A stretch of 64,000 bases of DNA, from NCBI GenBank assembly GCA_028284665.1, contig JANQRG010000033.1, positions 62,001 through 126,000 on the forward strand, given 5' to 3'. The translations under genes and the position numbers were made by a program. Shown here piece after piece: positions 55,126 to 63,724 of the stretch. The stretch's first letter is position 1, and every line of letters starts with the position of its first letter. Source of the DNA: Croceivirga sp. (GTDB taxonomy: Bacteria > Bacteroidota > Bacteroidia > Flavobacteriales > Flavobacteriaceae). Under the pieces are notes generated by a model. That model was not told the origin of the DNA and did no database searches. It saw only the letters and a list, made by a program, of their open reading frames with translations.

Positions 55126-56187
55126 TTAGTCAATCCCTGCAAACTTTTTTGCTAATCCCGACGCTAATTCATAGGCCTTTTCACCAGGACCTTCACAATT
55201 TGTTGTTATAGCCACCGCCACTTGTTGATCGGCTAGTACCAACACGTAACTACGTCCACCGGGAGACGCCCCTCCCATATTGGCATACAACCCTAAGCTT
55301 TCCGAGATACCACTTCCCATAGCAAAGACAATCCCATTCGTTTTACCTTCGGGATATTCTGCTGCATATATTTTCTTTATTTCGCTTAAGGGCATAATGC
55401 TGCCATCAAACAAGTGTTGTCCTGCTTGAACCAATTGGTCTGAAGAAGCAATAAAACCCCCTCCCCCGTATTTACATACTGCATTTAACGTCTCTATCTC
55501 TTTAAAACCACTGCCCGTTTTTATATAAGGAGTAGCCTTATCCACCGTATCACCATCTAAAACTAGAGGGCTATCAAAGAAAACCAGTTCGTTAACAGCC
55601 TGTTCGTAGGACATCCCGGTGAGTTTTTCTAAAACGTGACTGGCTACAACCATCCCATAAGTAGTGTAGATCTGTTTACCGCCTACTTTGGTCTTCAGAG
55701 GAGCATCTATAAAATAATCCATGGCATCTCTGGGGGATTCACAACGTAAATTGGAAAATCCTATCCAATCTTTTCTTCCTCTATAATGTCTGATCCCGGA
55801 AGTGTGGTTAAGCAGGTTCCTGACTGTGATTTCATTCCAGCTTTTTGGAAGATTTGGGTCTATCTCGGTGATCTTTTTATCCAAAAGTTCACTCCCGTTG
55901 GTTTTCACTAAATGCAAATAGGCCAACCCGGTAATGAATTTGGACGTGCTGTAAATATTGAATTTGGTATCTGAGGTTACGGGAACATTGCCCTCTAAAT
56001 CACGGAATCCAAGAACTTTGTTCCAGGCAATATTCTCTCCCTTGACGATAGAAACAGACACTCCGGGATAGTCTTTGGCATATTCCTGAACTTTGGTTTC
56101 TGCAAAAGTAATTACAGAATCGGGTATGGTTTGCGCAAAACTCAGAATGGAAAAACAGAAGAGTAAGGATTGGATTATTTTTTTCAT
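55126..56187 (-). CDS. Exported serine hydrolase, beta-lactamase class C family
   Basis: A 353-residue exported serine hydrolase (signal peptide ending near FAQ-T). SxxK is Ser80-Thr-Ser-Lys83 in YSTSKF; a Tyr in QIYTTYG holds the YxN position without Asn; the C-terminal box GGASPGGRS replaces the KTG. The family includes D-aminopeptidases, esterases and carboxypeptidases rather than true beta-lactamases. Neighbouring D-glutamate genes might suggest a peptide role, but this is speculation. Confidence 0.85.
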   Translation of the reverse strand: MKKIIQSLLFCFSILSFAQTIPDSVITFAETKVQEYAKDYPGVSVSIVKGENIAWNKVLGFRDLEGNVPVTSDTKFNIYSTSKFITGLAYLHLVKTNGSELLDKKITEIDPNLPKSWNEITVRNLLNHTSGIRHYRGRKDWIGFSNLRCESPRDAMDYFIDAPLKTKVGGKQIYTTYGMVVASHVLEKLTGMSYEQAVNELVFFDSPLVLDGDTVDKATPYIKTGSGFKEIETLNAVCKYGGGGFIASSDQLVQAGQHLFDGSIMPLSEIKKIYAAEYPEGKTNGIVFAMGSGISESLGLYANMGGASPGGRSYVLVLADQQVAVAITTNCEGPGEKAYELASGLAKKFAGID

Positions 56188-56308
56188 TGAATAGCGCTTT
56201 GATTAATGTATGTTGTCCCATGAGACGATACTATTACTATTTCGTTACAAGAAATCCCAGGCGTTTACAGCTATTGAATCATTATCTTTGCCCCCCTAGA
56301 AAAGGATT

Positions 56309-58480
56309 ATGCAGACCATTCACCCAAAAACCCTTCAAGATCTCGAGTTTCATGTCGTATTGGAACAACTTTCGGATCGATGCAATACCGAATTGGGTAA
56401 GGTGGCCGCATTGCAATTAGAACCCTTAACCCAGCGAGAAACCCTTCTGGAACAACTAGGGCAAACCTCGGAATATCTGGCTTCTTTCTCCAATGACAAT
56501 CGTATCCCCAATCACGGTTTTGATGCTATTGGCAAAGAAATTAAGCTCCTACAGATTGAAAACACCGTACTGGGGATCTCTGGTTTTAGAAGGATCGCCC
56601 ATTTGTGCAGTACCATTTCCCTTCACAAGAAATTCTTTAAAAAGTTCAAGGAGTACTACCCTTTGCTTTTTAGTTCCGTGGAGAAAATTCAGGAAAACAC
56701 AGCGATTCCCGCCGAAATAGGCGATATCATTGATAAATTCGGGGAGGTTCGCGATACTGCCTCGGTCGATTTGAAGCGTATTCGAATGGACATCAATACG
56801 GTTCGGGGAAAGATCAATCAAAGCTTTGGTGCTGCGCTATCGCGCTATCAATCTGCTGATTTTCTAGACGACATTAAAGAATCTATTGTTGAAAATCGCC
56901 GGGTTCTTGCCGTAAAGGCTATGCACCGTCGCAAAGTAAAAGGTACGGTCATGGGCAATTCAAAAACCGGAAGCATTGTCTACATTGTTCCGGAAGCCAC
57001 ATTGCAATACAGTACGGAGCTGAGCAACCTGGAGTATGAGGAGAAAGAGGAGATACGCCGTATCCTGTTGGAACTTACCAATAGTATTCGTCCTGAAGCA
57101 CCGCTCCTGGAAACCTATCAGTATTTTTTGACCTATATCGATGTTACCGCAGCCAAGGCAAAATATGCTTCGGAAATGAATGCGTTGCTCCCCAAGATCA
57201 ATACGGAACGTAATCTTTATTTGAGAGAGGCCTTCCACCCGCTATTGTTTTTAACAAATAAAGTCAAAGGAGAAAGGACCTGGCCCCAGACCATAGAATT
57301 GCAACAAAACAACAGGATCATTGTCATTTCCGGACCTAATGCGGGGGGGAAAAGTATTACACTCAAGACTATTGGGCTGCTTCAAGTAATGCTTCAATCA
57401 GGATTTCTAATTCCCGTTCATGAAAGGAGTTCTGTTTGTTTGTTTGATAAAATTTTGACAGATATTGGGGATAATCAATCGATTGAGAACCATTTAAGCA
57501 CCTACAGCTACCGACTGAAGAACATGAATCAGTTCTTAAAGCGTTGTAACAGCAATACCCTGTTCCTGATCGATGAATTTGGTACCGGTTCGGATCCTGA
57601 ATTGGGGGGTGCGCTTGCCGAAGCTTTCCTGGAGGTATTCTATGAGCGGGAAGCTTTTGGGGTTATTACCACGCATTATGCCAATTTAAAGCTACTGGCC
57701 AATGAATTGCCGCATATGACGAACGCCAACATGGAATTTGACAATCGTACCCTGGAACCTACCTTTAAGTTGGTGCTTGGTGAGGCGGGAAGTTCGTTCA
57801 CCTTTGAGGTAGCGCAAAAAAACGGGATCCCCTACTCCCTGATCAATAGGGCAAAAAAGAAAATCGATCGTGGCAAGGTGCGCTTTGACGCCACCATTTC
57901 CAAGCTGCAAAAGGAACGCAGCAAAATGGAAAAAACAGAATCGCGCTTACAGGACGAAGAGGCAAAAGCTAAAGAAGAAGCCCAGCGCCTGGAAACCTTA
58001 AATGCCAAGATCAAATCCAAACTGGAAAACTACCAGGAACTCTACGATCACAATCAACGAATGATCCATTTAGGCAATAAGGTCAACGATATTGCGGAGC
58101 GCTACTTCCATGATAAGAAGAAACGCCCTTTGATTTCCGAACTGCTACGGATCGTAGAAACAGAGAATAGTAAGCGAAGAAAGTCTTCTGCCAAGGAGGC
58201 GAAAGCCAAAAAGGCGGTCAAAAAACAGACCGCTAATGAGCTGGAACAGAAAATCGTTAAGGTTCGGGAAGAAAAAAAGATCAAGAAAAAGAAGGCTATC
58301 CAACAAGAAAAGGCAAAACCCAGACCCGTATTTAAGATAGGAGACCGCGTACGCATGCACGATGGCAAGGCGGTAGGGAGTATCGACATTTTGGAAAAAG
58401 GAAAGGCCATAGTGAACTACGGCCTTTTTACCACTAATGTTAGTGTGGATCTGTTGGAATTGGTGGAGGCTAAAAAATGA
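56309..58480 (+). CDS. mutS2: MutS2 without Smr domain
   Basis: A 723-residue MutS2-type protein: clamp and lever helices (1-320), ATPase with GPNAGGKS (near 342-349), DEFGTGSDPELGGAL and TTHYANLK, then a long Lys/Glu-rich coiled coil (about 520-670) and a small KOW-like end (KIGDRVRMHDG). The C-terminal Smr nuclease found in many MutS2 proteins is missing, as is usual in Bacteroidetes members I know. It may act in recombination control or rescue of collided ribosomes, as MutS2 does in Bacillus. Confidence 0.92.
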   Translation: MQTIHPKTLQDLEFHVVLEQLSDRCNTELGKVAALQLEPLTQRETLLEQLGQTSEYLASFSNDNRIPNHGFDAIGKEIKLLQIENTVLGISGFRRIAHLCSTISLHKKFFKKFKEYYPLLFSSVEKIQENTAIPAEIGDIIDKFGEVRDTASVDLKRIRMDINTVRGKINQSFGAALSRYQSADFLDDIKESIVENRRVLAVKAMHRRKVKGTVMGNSKTGSIVYIVPEATLQYSTELSNLEYEEKEEIRRILLELTNSIRPEAPLLETYQYFLTYIDVTAAKAKYASEMNALLPKINTERNLYLREAFHPLLFLTNKVKGERTWPQTIELQQNNRIIVISGPNAGGKSITLKTIGLLQVMLQSGFLIPVHERSSVCLFDKILTDIGDNQSIENHLSTYSYRLKNMNQFLKRCNSNTLFLIDEFGTGSDPELGGALAEAFLEVFYEREAFGVITTHYANLKLLANELPHMTNANMEFDNRTLEPTFKLVLGEAGSSFTFEVAQKNGIPYSLINRAKKKIDRGKVRFDATISKLQKERSKMEKTESRLQDEEAKAKEEAQRLETLNAKIKSKLENYQELYDHNQRMIHLGNKVNDIAERYFHDKKKRPLISELLRIVETENSKRRKSSAKEAKAKKAVKKQTANELEQKIVKVREEKKIKKKKAIQQEKAKPRPVFKIGDRVRMHDGKAVGSIDILEKGKAIVNYGLFTTNVSVDLLELVEAKK

Positions 58481-58607
58481 CTATTTTTCTTTTTAAGTAA
58501 TTCCACCCTAAATCAGTACTAGATTCAATACAGAACTTATTATTTTTAGATAAAATTACGAGTACTCGTATTTCATACTACTTTACCAACTGTTAAATCA
58601 TTTCCTA

Positions 58608-59627
58608 ATGAAAAAAAGAATCACCATCGCTGTAGTTAGTCTCTTCTTAATTGCCTCTTGTCGGACGAAATCAGAGTCCAATCCGGAGTCCGAAAACATA
58701 GCGGAACCCAGTCAAGAAGTGGAAGCTCCAACACCTGACTTTCAAATTTCATTGGCCCAATGGTCTTTTCACAAGTCGTTTTTGGGTCCACGGAAAGAGG
58801 GATATTGGGAATGGTTCGTAAAAACGCTGCAAGAATCGCCGGATGACATATTATTAGGTGACGCAGATCCAAAGGACTTTCCGGAAATGGCTGCCAAATT
58901 TGGCGTCAATTCCGTTGAACTGGTGAACACCTTCTACTACGGAAAAGTGGATGACCAGGCTTTTTGGGACGATTTTAAAAAACGATGCGATGATGCTGGG
59001 GTTAGTGTGGGATTGATCATGTGTGATGCGTTGGGCAATCTTGGAGATGCCGATCCGGAGGCCAGAAAAATGACCGTGGAAAACCATCATAAATGGGTGG
59101 ACATCGCAAAGTTTTTAGGGGCACATTCCATTCGTGTCAATGCTGCCGGAGCAGGAAGTGCTGAAGAAGTGGCGGCCAATGCTGTTGACGGTCTTAAACA
59201 GTTAGGAGAATATGGGGCAACCCAAGGCATCAATATCATTGTAGAAAATCACGGGGGGTATTCTTCGGATGGTTCCTGGTTGGCCGGAGTCATGGCTCAA
59301 GTGAATATGGACAATGTAGGCACGCTTCCCGATTATGGTAATTTCTGTATTGAGCGTGGTCCTGAGGGTTGTGTCAAGGAGTATGATCGCTATAAAGGCA
59401 TGGCAGAGCTAATGCCGTATGCAAAAGGAGTAAGTGCCAAATCCCATGATTTCGACGAAAACGGAAACGAAACCAGTACCGATTTCTACAAAATGTTGAA
59501 AATTGTCAAAGATTCGGGTTTTAAAGGCTATATCGGCATTGAATACGAAGGCAGCGTCCTTTCAGAAGAAGAAGGGATCGAGGCCACTCTGAGTTTGCTA
59601 CGTAAGGCCATAGATAGTATAGGGTAA
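58608..59627 (+). CDS. Sugar-phosphate isomerase/epimerase-like lipoprotein
   Basis: A 339-residue lipoprotein (lipobox LIASC) with a xylose-isomerase-like TIM barrel: ISLAQWSFHK, VNSVELVNTFYYG, SIRVNAAG, NIIVENHGG, GVSAKSHDF, GIEYEGS. The His/Glu/Asp metal ligands of the fold are visible in EN-H-G and H-D-F. Such exported members in Bacteroidetes act on sugars; the substrate is unknown. It ends just before a small GC stem (CCGCT/AGCGG). Confidence 0.85.
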   Translation: MKKRITIAVVSLFLIASCRTKSESNPESENIAEPSQEVEAPTPDFQISLAQWSFHKSFLGPRKEGYWEWFVKTLQESPDDILLGDADPKDFPEMAAKFGVNSVELVNTFYYGKVDDQAFWDDFKKRCDDAGVSVGLIMCDALGNLGDADPEARKMTVENHHKWVDIAKFLGAHSIRVNAAGAGSAEEVAANAVDGLKQLGEYGATQGINIIVENHGGYSSDGSWLAGVMAQVNMDNVGTLPDYGNFCIERGPEGCVKEYDRYKGMAELMPYAKGVSAKSHDFDENGNETSTDFYKMLKIVKDSGFKGYIGIEYEGSVLSEEEGIEATLSLLRKAIDSIG

Positions 59628-59956
59628 GCCGCTAAAAAAGCGGATTTCTGAATCCATTTAATTCATATTCGTATTCAGATCCTTCAAGGCTAATCGTATT
59701 ATGCATTCAAGAAAGCAAAAGCCCGAATGACATTAAATGTCATTTCGAGTTAGCGCAGCTTCGAGAAATCCAGGTTTCTCACGCACCCTGCCCAAAGCAT
59801 ATCGGTTCGAAATGACTGAACGGATGCCATGCCCAAATGGAAAGATGGCTTTACCTATGTCTCGACTCTGCTCGACATGACGCTTTGCAATAAAACAGCC
59901 GGCATCAGATTGTTGAATCCAACCTGAGCGGCCGACTGTCTGCTAATATATGTTAA
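59628..59956. other. Intergenic gap with an inverted repeat
   Basis: About 330 bases between convergent genes. They include a small GC stem just after 59627 and a 143-base region with imperfect inverted arms (see the repeat entry). No gene is seen. Confidence 0.6.
59739..59881. repeat. Imperfect inverted repeat, dispersed-element-like
   Basis: The left arm GTCATTTCGAGTTAGCGCAG (59739 on) and the right arm (59857-59881) are imperfect inverses of each other: the right arm read in reverse is GTCATGTCGAGCAGAGTCGAG. Inside lie a small hairpin GAGAAA-TCCAGG-TTTCTC (59763-59780) and another partial copy (TTCGAAATGAC, near 59806). The TTTCGAG/CTCGAAA words resemble a dispersed intergenic repeat seen in Flavobacteriaceae genomes, as I recall. 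Confidence 0.55.
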
Positions 59957-61549
59957 CTATCTACAGGTAACTTGCTGTATTTCCAAACAACAGCCTAAAA
60001 ACCCGGTAGTGGCCCTGTGACAGCTGTTACTTCCCGTTGTGGTATCACCAATGTCATATTGATATACGTCTTTCTGGTCGTCATCCTGTACATACAATCG
60101 AATATCATAAGCCCCATTCGGTGGTTGCAATTCATTGATACTTCCGCTAACGGTTACCGGAACCCATCCCCTTTCTGCGTCCGTATCTAATTGGGCCTTT
60201 GAAATCCCGCCACCGCCACCAGGTAAGTCGTTCTTATACGTCAATCCAACTCTAAATTCACGACCCGTATCGTTAATAAAGTCTACTGTGCGATGTTGCA
60301 CCCCTTCGCTACTGCAGTTTTCCGCCTGATAATCCTCCGTATAACCCATTTTAGCAATGGTATTGTCCTGTAAAAAGCGAACGGTATATGAAATAGGTGC
60401 TCCTGGGTTGTCTCGACTGTACACGGCGTTTTCCCCTTTGATAATTGGCGATAGATCCCCAAAGTTTCTAGCGGTTACAGCCTCAGCTGCTACCTCTGCA
60501 TTTCCCCCGATGACCACGGTGGTGATATTTGAGGTTGCCAGGATTTCCTTACTGGTAAATTCTGATTCGACACTGATGCTTCCTGCTTTTCCGGCTGCAT
60601 AATCCAAGGCGGCTTCTAATTCAATATCCGTCGCTTCATAGGTAGTCTCCAGGCGGAACATTATGATGCGGCCATAACTTACCGACTGGATATATCCCGG
60701 AGGGGCTGACGAACTGAAAGCTGAGGAAACTTGTGCCGAAGTGACGGCATCACCAAAAACAGCAGCCGGGTTGGCAGGAGTCGGCATAGAAACTGTATAG
60801 AACACCTGCTTGTACACCATATTGGCTACCCGATTGATCTTTGTGCTTTCAAAGCTAAGTTGCGAACTAAAGTCCGTAGAGGCCCATTGAATATTTACCC
60901 CTAGATCCAGGCTGACCTGTTTGGAACTGAAAGCTGTTTTTGAATCAGAAAAGCTGCTAGCTTCGTTGACATAGCCATCTATATAGGCATTAGCATTCCA
61001 CCATTCCAAAGCGACATCAATCCCGGCATCGACACTGTTGAAATCGGGATTGTCTACAGCTACATTGCCATTTTCCCCGATTCCGGGCAGATCGACCCGC
61101 ACAGTTATTGGAGCCCGTGCCATGGCTATCGGATTGGGCAGGCCATTCCGCAAGGAAGCATCGATCTTAACAAGGGCCCCAGGCCAAATGATTCCCGAAT
61201 TCGGCTTTAGGATGGCAATATCCTCAAAATTAGTTTTTAGGTTGTAGGCTGTGGTGGTGCACGTTTGGGTAACATTATTGTCAAAGTCTGATTCCGATTC
61301 CGAATCCCCTTCTGTACGTAGGGTATTCCCACTACCGGTATCGACAACGCCTAATAATTGGTCCGGATCATAGGAAAAGTTGGCAACCACCTCATCGATG
61401 GTTTCCCCCGTAACTGGAATCTCATCATCATCCCCATCCTCTCCTATCGTTTCGGTAGTTTCATCCTTGCTACATGCAGAGATGATAAAAAGCACTGCAA
61501 ACAGTACGACGTGTGCTGTTAATTTGAACTGTGATTGATTTGTTTTCAT
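59957..61549 (-). CDS. Cholesterol-dependent-cytolysin-like lipoprotein (CDCL)
   Basis: A 530-residue lipoprotein (lipobox ISAC, Cys26) followed by an acidic linker (about 28-95). From about 105 it matches the thiol-activated cytolysin fold: IWPGALVK (121-128), VDLPG (152-156), KQVFYTVS (247-254) with NPAAVF after it, SYGR (291-294), the GG pair at 348-349 and PGAPISYTVRFLQDN (382-396). It would form large membrane pores. Domain 4 (about 418-530) lacks the tryptophan-rich undecapeptide ECTGLAWEWWR and holds a Gly-rich GGGGG turn (444-448) and four Cys (510, 520, 521, 529). That makes it a CDC-like protein rather than a true CDC. Related CDCLs are described in Bacteroidetes as two-component antibacterial pores. 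Confidence 0.9.
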   Translation of the reverse strand: MKTNQSQFKLTAHVVLFAVLFIISACSKDETTETIGEDGDDDEIPVTGETIDEVVANFSYDPDQLLGVVDTGSGNTLRTEGDSESESDFDNNVTQTCTTTAYNLKTNFEDIAILKPNSGIIWPGALVKIDASLRNGLPNPIAMARAPITVRVDLPGIGENGNVAVDNPDFNSVDAGIDVALEWWNANAYIDGYVNEASSFSDSKTAFSSKQVSLDLGVNIQWASTDFSSQLSFESTKINRVANMVYKQVFYTVSMPTPANPAAVFGDAVTSAQVSSAFSSSAPPGYIQSVSYGRIIMFRLETTYEATDIELEAALDYAAGKAGSISVESEFTSKEILATSNITTVVIGGNAEVAAEAVTARNFGDLSPIIKGENAVYSRDNPGAPISYTVRFLQDNTIAKMGYTEDYQAENCSSEGVQHRTVDFINDTGREFRVGLTYKNDLPGGGGGISKAQLDTDAERGWVPVTVSGSINELQPPNGAYDIRLYVQDDDQKDVYQYDIGDTTTGSNSCHRATTGFLGCCLEIQQVTCR

Positions 61550-61617
61550 AATTTCTAGTTTTTTGGATTCAACACTTCGAAATTATTTTACAGTCAGGCC
61601 CTTACCTAAATATGTCC

Positions 61618-61634
61618 ATGGACAAACCATGGAC
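61618..61634 (+). promoter_or_regulatory. Operator-like direct repeat, copy 1 (ATGGACAAANNATGGAC)
   Basis: Two ATGGAC hexamers start exactly 11 bases apart (61618 and 61629). The first is part of the perfect 12-base palindrome TGTCCATGGACA at 61613-61624. It lies about 70 bases upstream of the cytolysin-like gene start. Confidence 0.6.
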
Positions 61635-61706
61635 GACTTCCGCTCCAAAGTCCTGTTTTACCTCTAGACAGGCCCTTAACTTCCGGCAGACTATTCTTAG
61701 ACATAT

Positions 61707-61721
61707 AATTGATTATCAATT
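61707..61721. promoter_or_regulatory. Palindrome AATTGAT-T-ATCAATT
   Basis: A perfect 7-base inverted repeat around one central T, in an AT-rich stretch between the two divergent genes at this locus. It could be another protein-binding site or part of a promoter. No factor is known. Confidence 0.3.
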
Positions 61722-61761
61722 AATTAAAAAACATTTATAAAGAATGTGCAATCGGCAAGGC

Positions 61762-61778
61762 ATGGACAAACTATGGAC
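61762..61778 (+). promoter_or_regulatory. Operator-like direct repeat, copy 2 (ATGGACAAANNATGGAC)
   Basis: Hexamers ATGGAC at 61762 and 61773, 11 bases apart, followed by AAGACG. It lies about 33 bases upstream of the start of the TPR-HTH regulator gene, which suggests autoregulation. Confidence 0.6.
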
Positions 61779-61810
61779 AAGACGTTTTAGCTGAATTTAT
61801 GGTCTAACTT

Positions 61811-63724
61811 GTGGGTATGTACACAAAAAAGCGTCGAATACAATCAATAAGAAAAGACATAATACTATGGTTCCTGTCCATATGCATAGGGTATGCCCAA
61901 GGAGAAAACCAGAAAGATGTGGACAGTCTTTTGAATATTTATAAAGCTTCTGAGAGTATTGAATCAAAAGTGAAAGTTCTGGATGATATCATTGACCTTT
62001 TGATTTACAACGACTCGGATAAGGCCAGAGTGTACATTCAAGAAATGCGAAAAATTTCCGACAACCAGAATTATGCCCACGGTATCCTCCAAGGGGATTT
62101 TAATCTTGGCTACCATTATTTTAACCTACAACAGATGGATTCTGCCAAATTCTATTTTGATAAGACCTTGGTAAAATCAAAAATTGATAATGATAATTCA
62201 TTCGTAAGAAGCACCCTTAAAAATCTCTCGATCTTATATGCCCATGAAGGAAATTATGCGAAAGCTATCCAATTAATGGATAGTGTTGCAAAAATTAGCC
62301 TAGCTGACCACGATTATCTTAGGTACGGCTCTGCCTTAAGTGACAACGGCGTCCACTACTATGAAATGGGAAACTATCCAAAGGCCATGGCCTTTTACAA
62401 GAAGGCCCTGGAAACTTACGATACCTTGGAGATAACCACTTATCATAAAGCAGACTTGTACCGAAACCTTGGGAAATTGCAAAACGTACAAGGTAACCGT
62501 AAAAGTGCTCTTAGTTATTTTGACAAAGCTGTCGAAGTGTACAGGGAACTAGGAGACAATATGTTTTTGGCCAATACGCTTTCGGATATGGGCAATGTTC
62601 ATTCCTTTAGAGGGCAGCATAGCACAGCTATTGAAAAATATAAGGAATGTCTCGAAGTGGCTATCGTCAATAACTTCCCATCCGCGGAAATTATAGCATA
62701 TGGGAACCTGGGAAGTGAATATTTAACCATGAAACAAGACGAAAAGGCCATTGAGTTTCTTGAAAAAGCCTTAGAAATGGGGCGACAAACTTCTGCGGAT
62801 AACAACTTAATATCCGACATGTCCAATTTGGGTTTGGCCTATGCCAACAGTAAAGATTTTGACAAGGGGTTTGAACTCCTGAACCAAGCGGTGAATAAAG
62901 CAGATTCCATTGGGGTTACCAACGAATTACAGTCGGCACTTTTTAATAGAGCACTAGCCCACGAGAAAAATGGAATGCCGTTAAAGGCGATAGTGGACTA
63001 CAAGCGATCGAGAATGATCAATGACAGCCTGTTTTCAATCACAAAAACAAAGCAGATCAATGAACTACAGACCATGTATGAAACTGAAAAAAAGGAAGCT
63101 GAAATTGCTTTGCAGCAGGAGGAAATCAATACCCTAAATGAAAAAGTAAAAGTAGATCAATTGACCAAAGGTTTATTTGCAGGTGGTATGTTCACTTTTG
63201 TTGCCATATCAGGATTACTGTTCTTCGGTTTCCGTCAGCGGATAAAAAAGAACCGCATAGCACGGGAAAAGCAAGAAGAAATCTATAAACAAGAAATTGA
63301 ACACAAACGGAAAGAGTTGGCGAGCCAGACCCTTCACCTTGTACAAAAAAACACCTTTATTCAGGAATTGATGCGCAATTTGGAAAAAATCAAAAAATCG
63401 CCAGAAACCTTTAAAATGGAATTTCGCCGCATCGTGATGTTGCTTAAAAAAGAGAATGCCTCAGATAAGGATTGGGAAGTATTCAAAACCTATTTTGCCG
63501 ATGTCCACAATGACTTTGACCAAAAATTAAAGACACTTTACGAGGAAATCTCCGAAAAGGAGATCCGATTAGCAGCTTTTTTGCGTATGAACTTAACTAC
63601 CAAAGAAATTGCAGCGACCTTGAATGTACTTCCAGATAGTATTTTAAAATCCAAATACCGCCTAAAGAAAAAACTAGGATTGGATAAGGAAACCGATTTG
63701 ACCAGTTTTTTGAATGCACTCTAG
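61811..63724 (+). CDS. TPR-membrane-HTH transcriptional regulator
   Basis: A 637-residue protein; start is GTG at 61811 or ATG at 61817. After a signal-like or short hydrophobic segment (about 15-35) come many TPR units (about 70-400), then a membrane helix (about 457-477), a coiled coil and a C-terminal LuxR-like HTH: KEIRLAAFLRMNLTTKEIAATL followed by KSKYRLKKKLGL. This plan is typical of Bacteroidetes TPR-HTH membrane regulators. An operator-like repeat precedes its own gene and that of the divergent cytolysin-like gene, so it is the likely regulator of both. Confidence 0.88.
   Translation: MGMYTKKRRIQSIRKDIILWFLSICIGYAQGENQKDVDSLLNIYKASESIESKVKVLDDIIDLLIYNDSDKARVYIQEMRKISDNQNYAHGILQGDFNLGYHYFNLQQMDSAKFYFDKTLVKSKIDNDNSFVRSTLKNLSILYAHEGNYAKAIQLMDSVAKISLADHDYLRYGSALSDNGVHYYEMGNYPKAMAFYKKALETYDTLEITTYHKADLYRNLGKLQNVQGNRKSALSYFDKAVEVYRELGDNMFLANTLSDMGNVHSFRGQHSTAIEKYKECLEVAIVNNFPSAEIIAYGNLGSEYLTMKQDEKAIEFLEKALEMGRQTSADNNLISDMSNLGLAYANSKDFDKGFELLNQAVNKADSIGVTNELQSALFNRALAHEKNGMPLKAIVDYKRSRMINDSLFSITKTKQINELQTMYETEKKEAEIALQQEEINTLNEKVKVDQLTKGLFAGGMFTFVAISGLLFFGFRQRIKKNRIAREKQEEIYKQEIEHKRKELASQTLHLVQKNTFIQELMRNLEKIKKSPETFKMEFRRIVMLLKKENASDKDWEVFKTYFADVHNDFDQKLKTLYEEISEKEIRLAAFLRMNLTTKEIAATLNVLPDSILKSKYRLKKKLGLDKETDLTSFLNAL

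Noticed and set aside
59957-61549. True cholesterol-dependent cytolysin
   Set aside because: The undecapeptide and its cholesterol-recognition pair are not found in domain 4; CDC-like is the better name.
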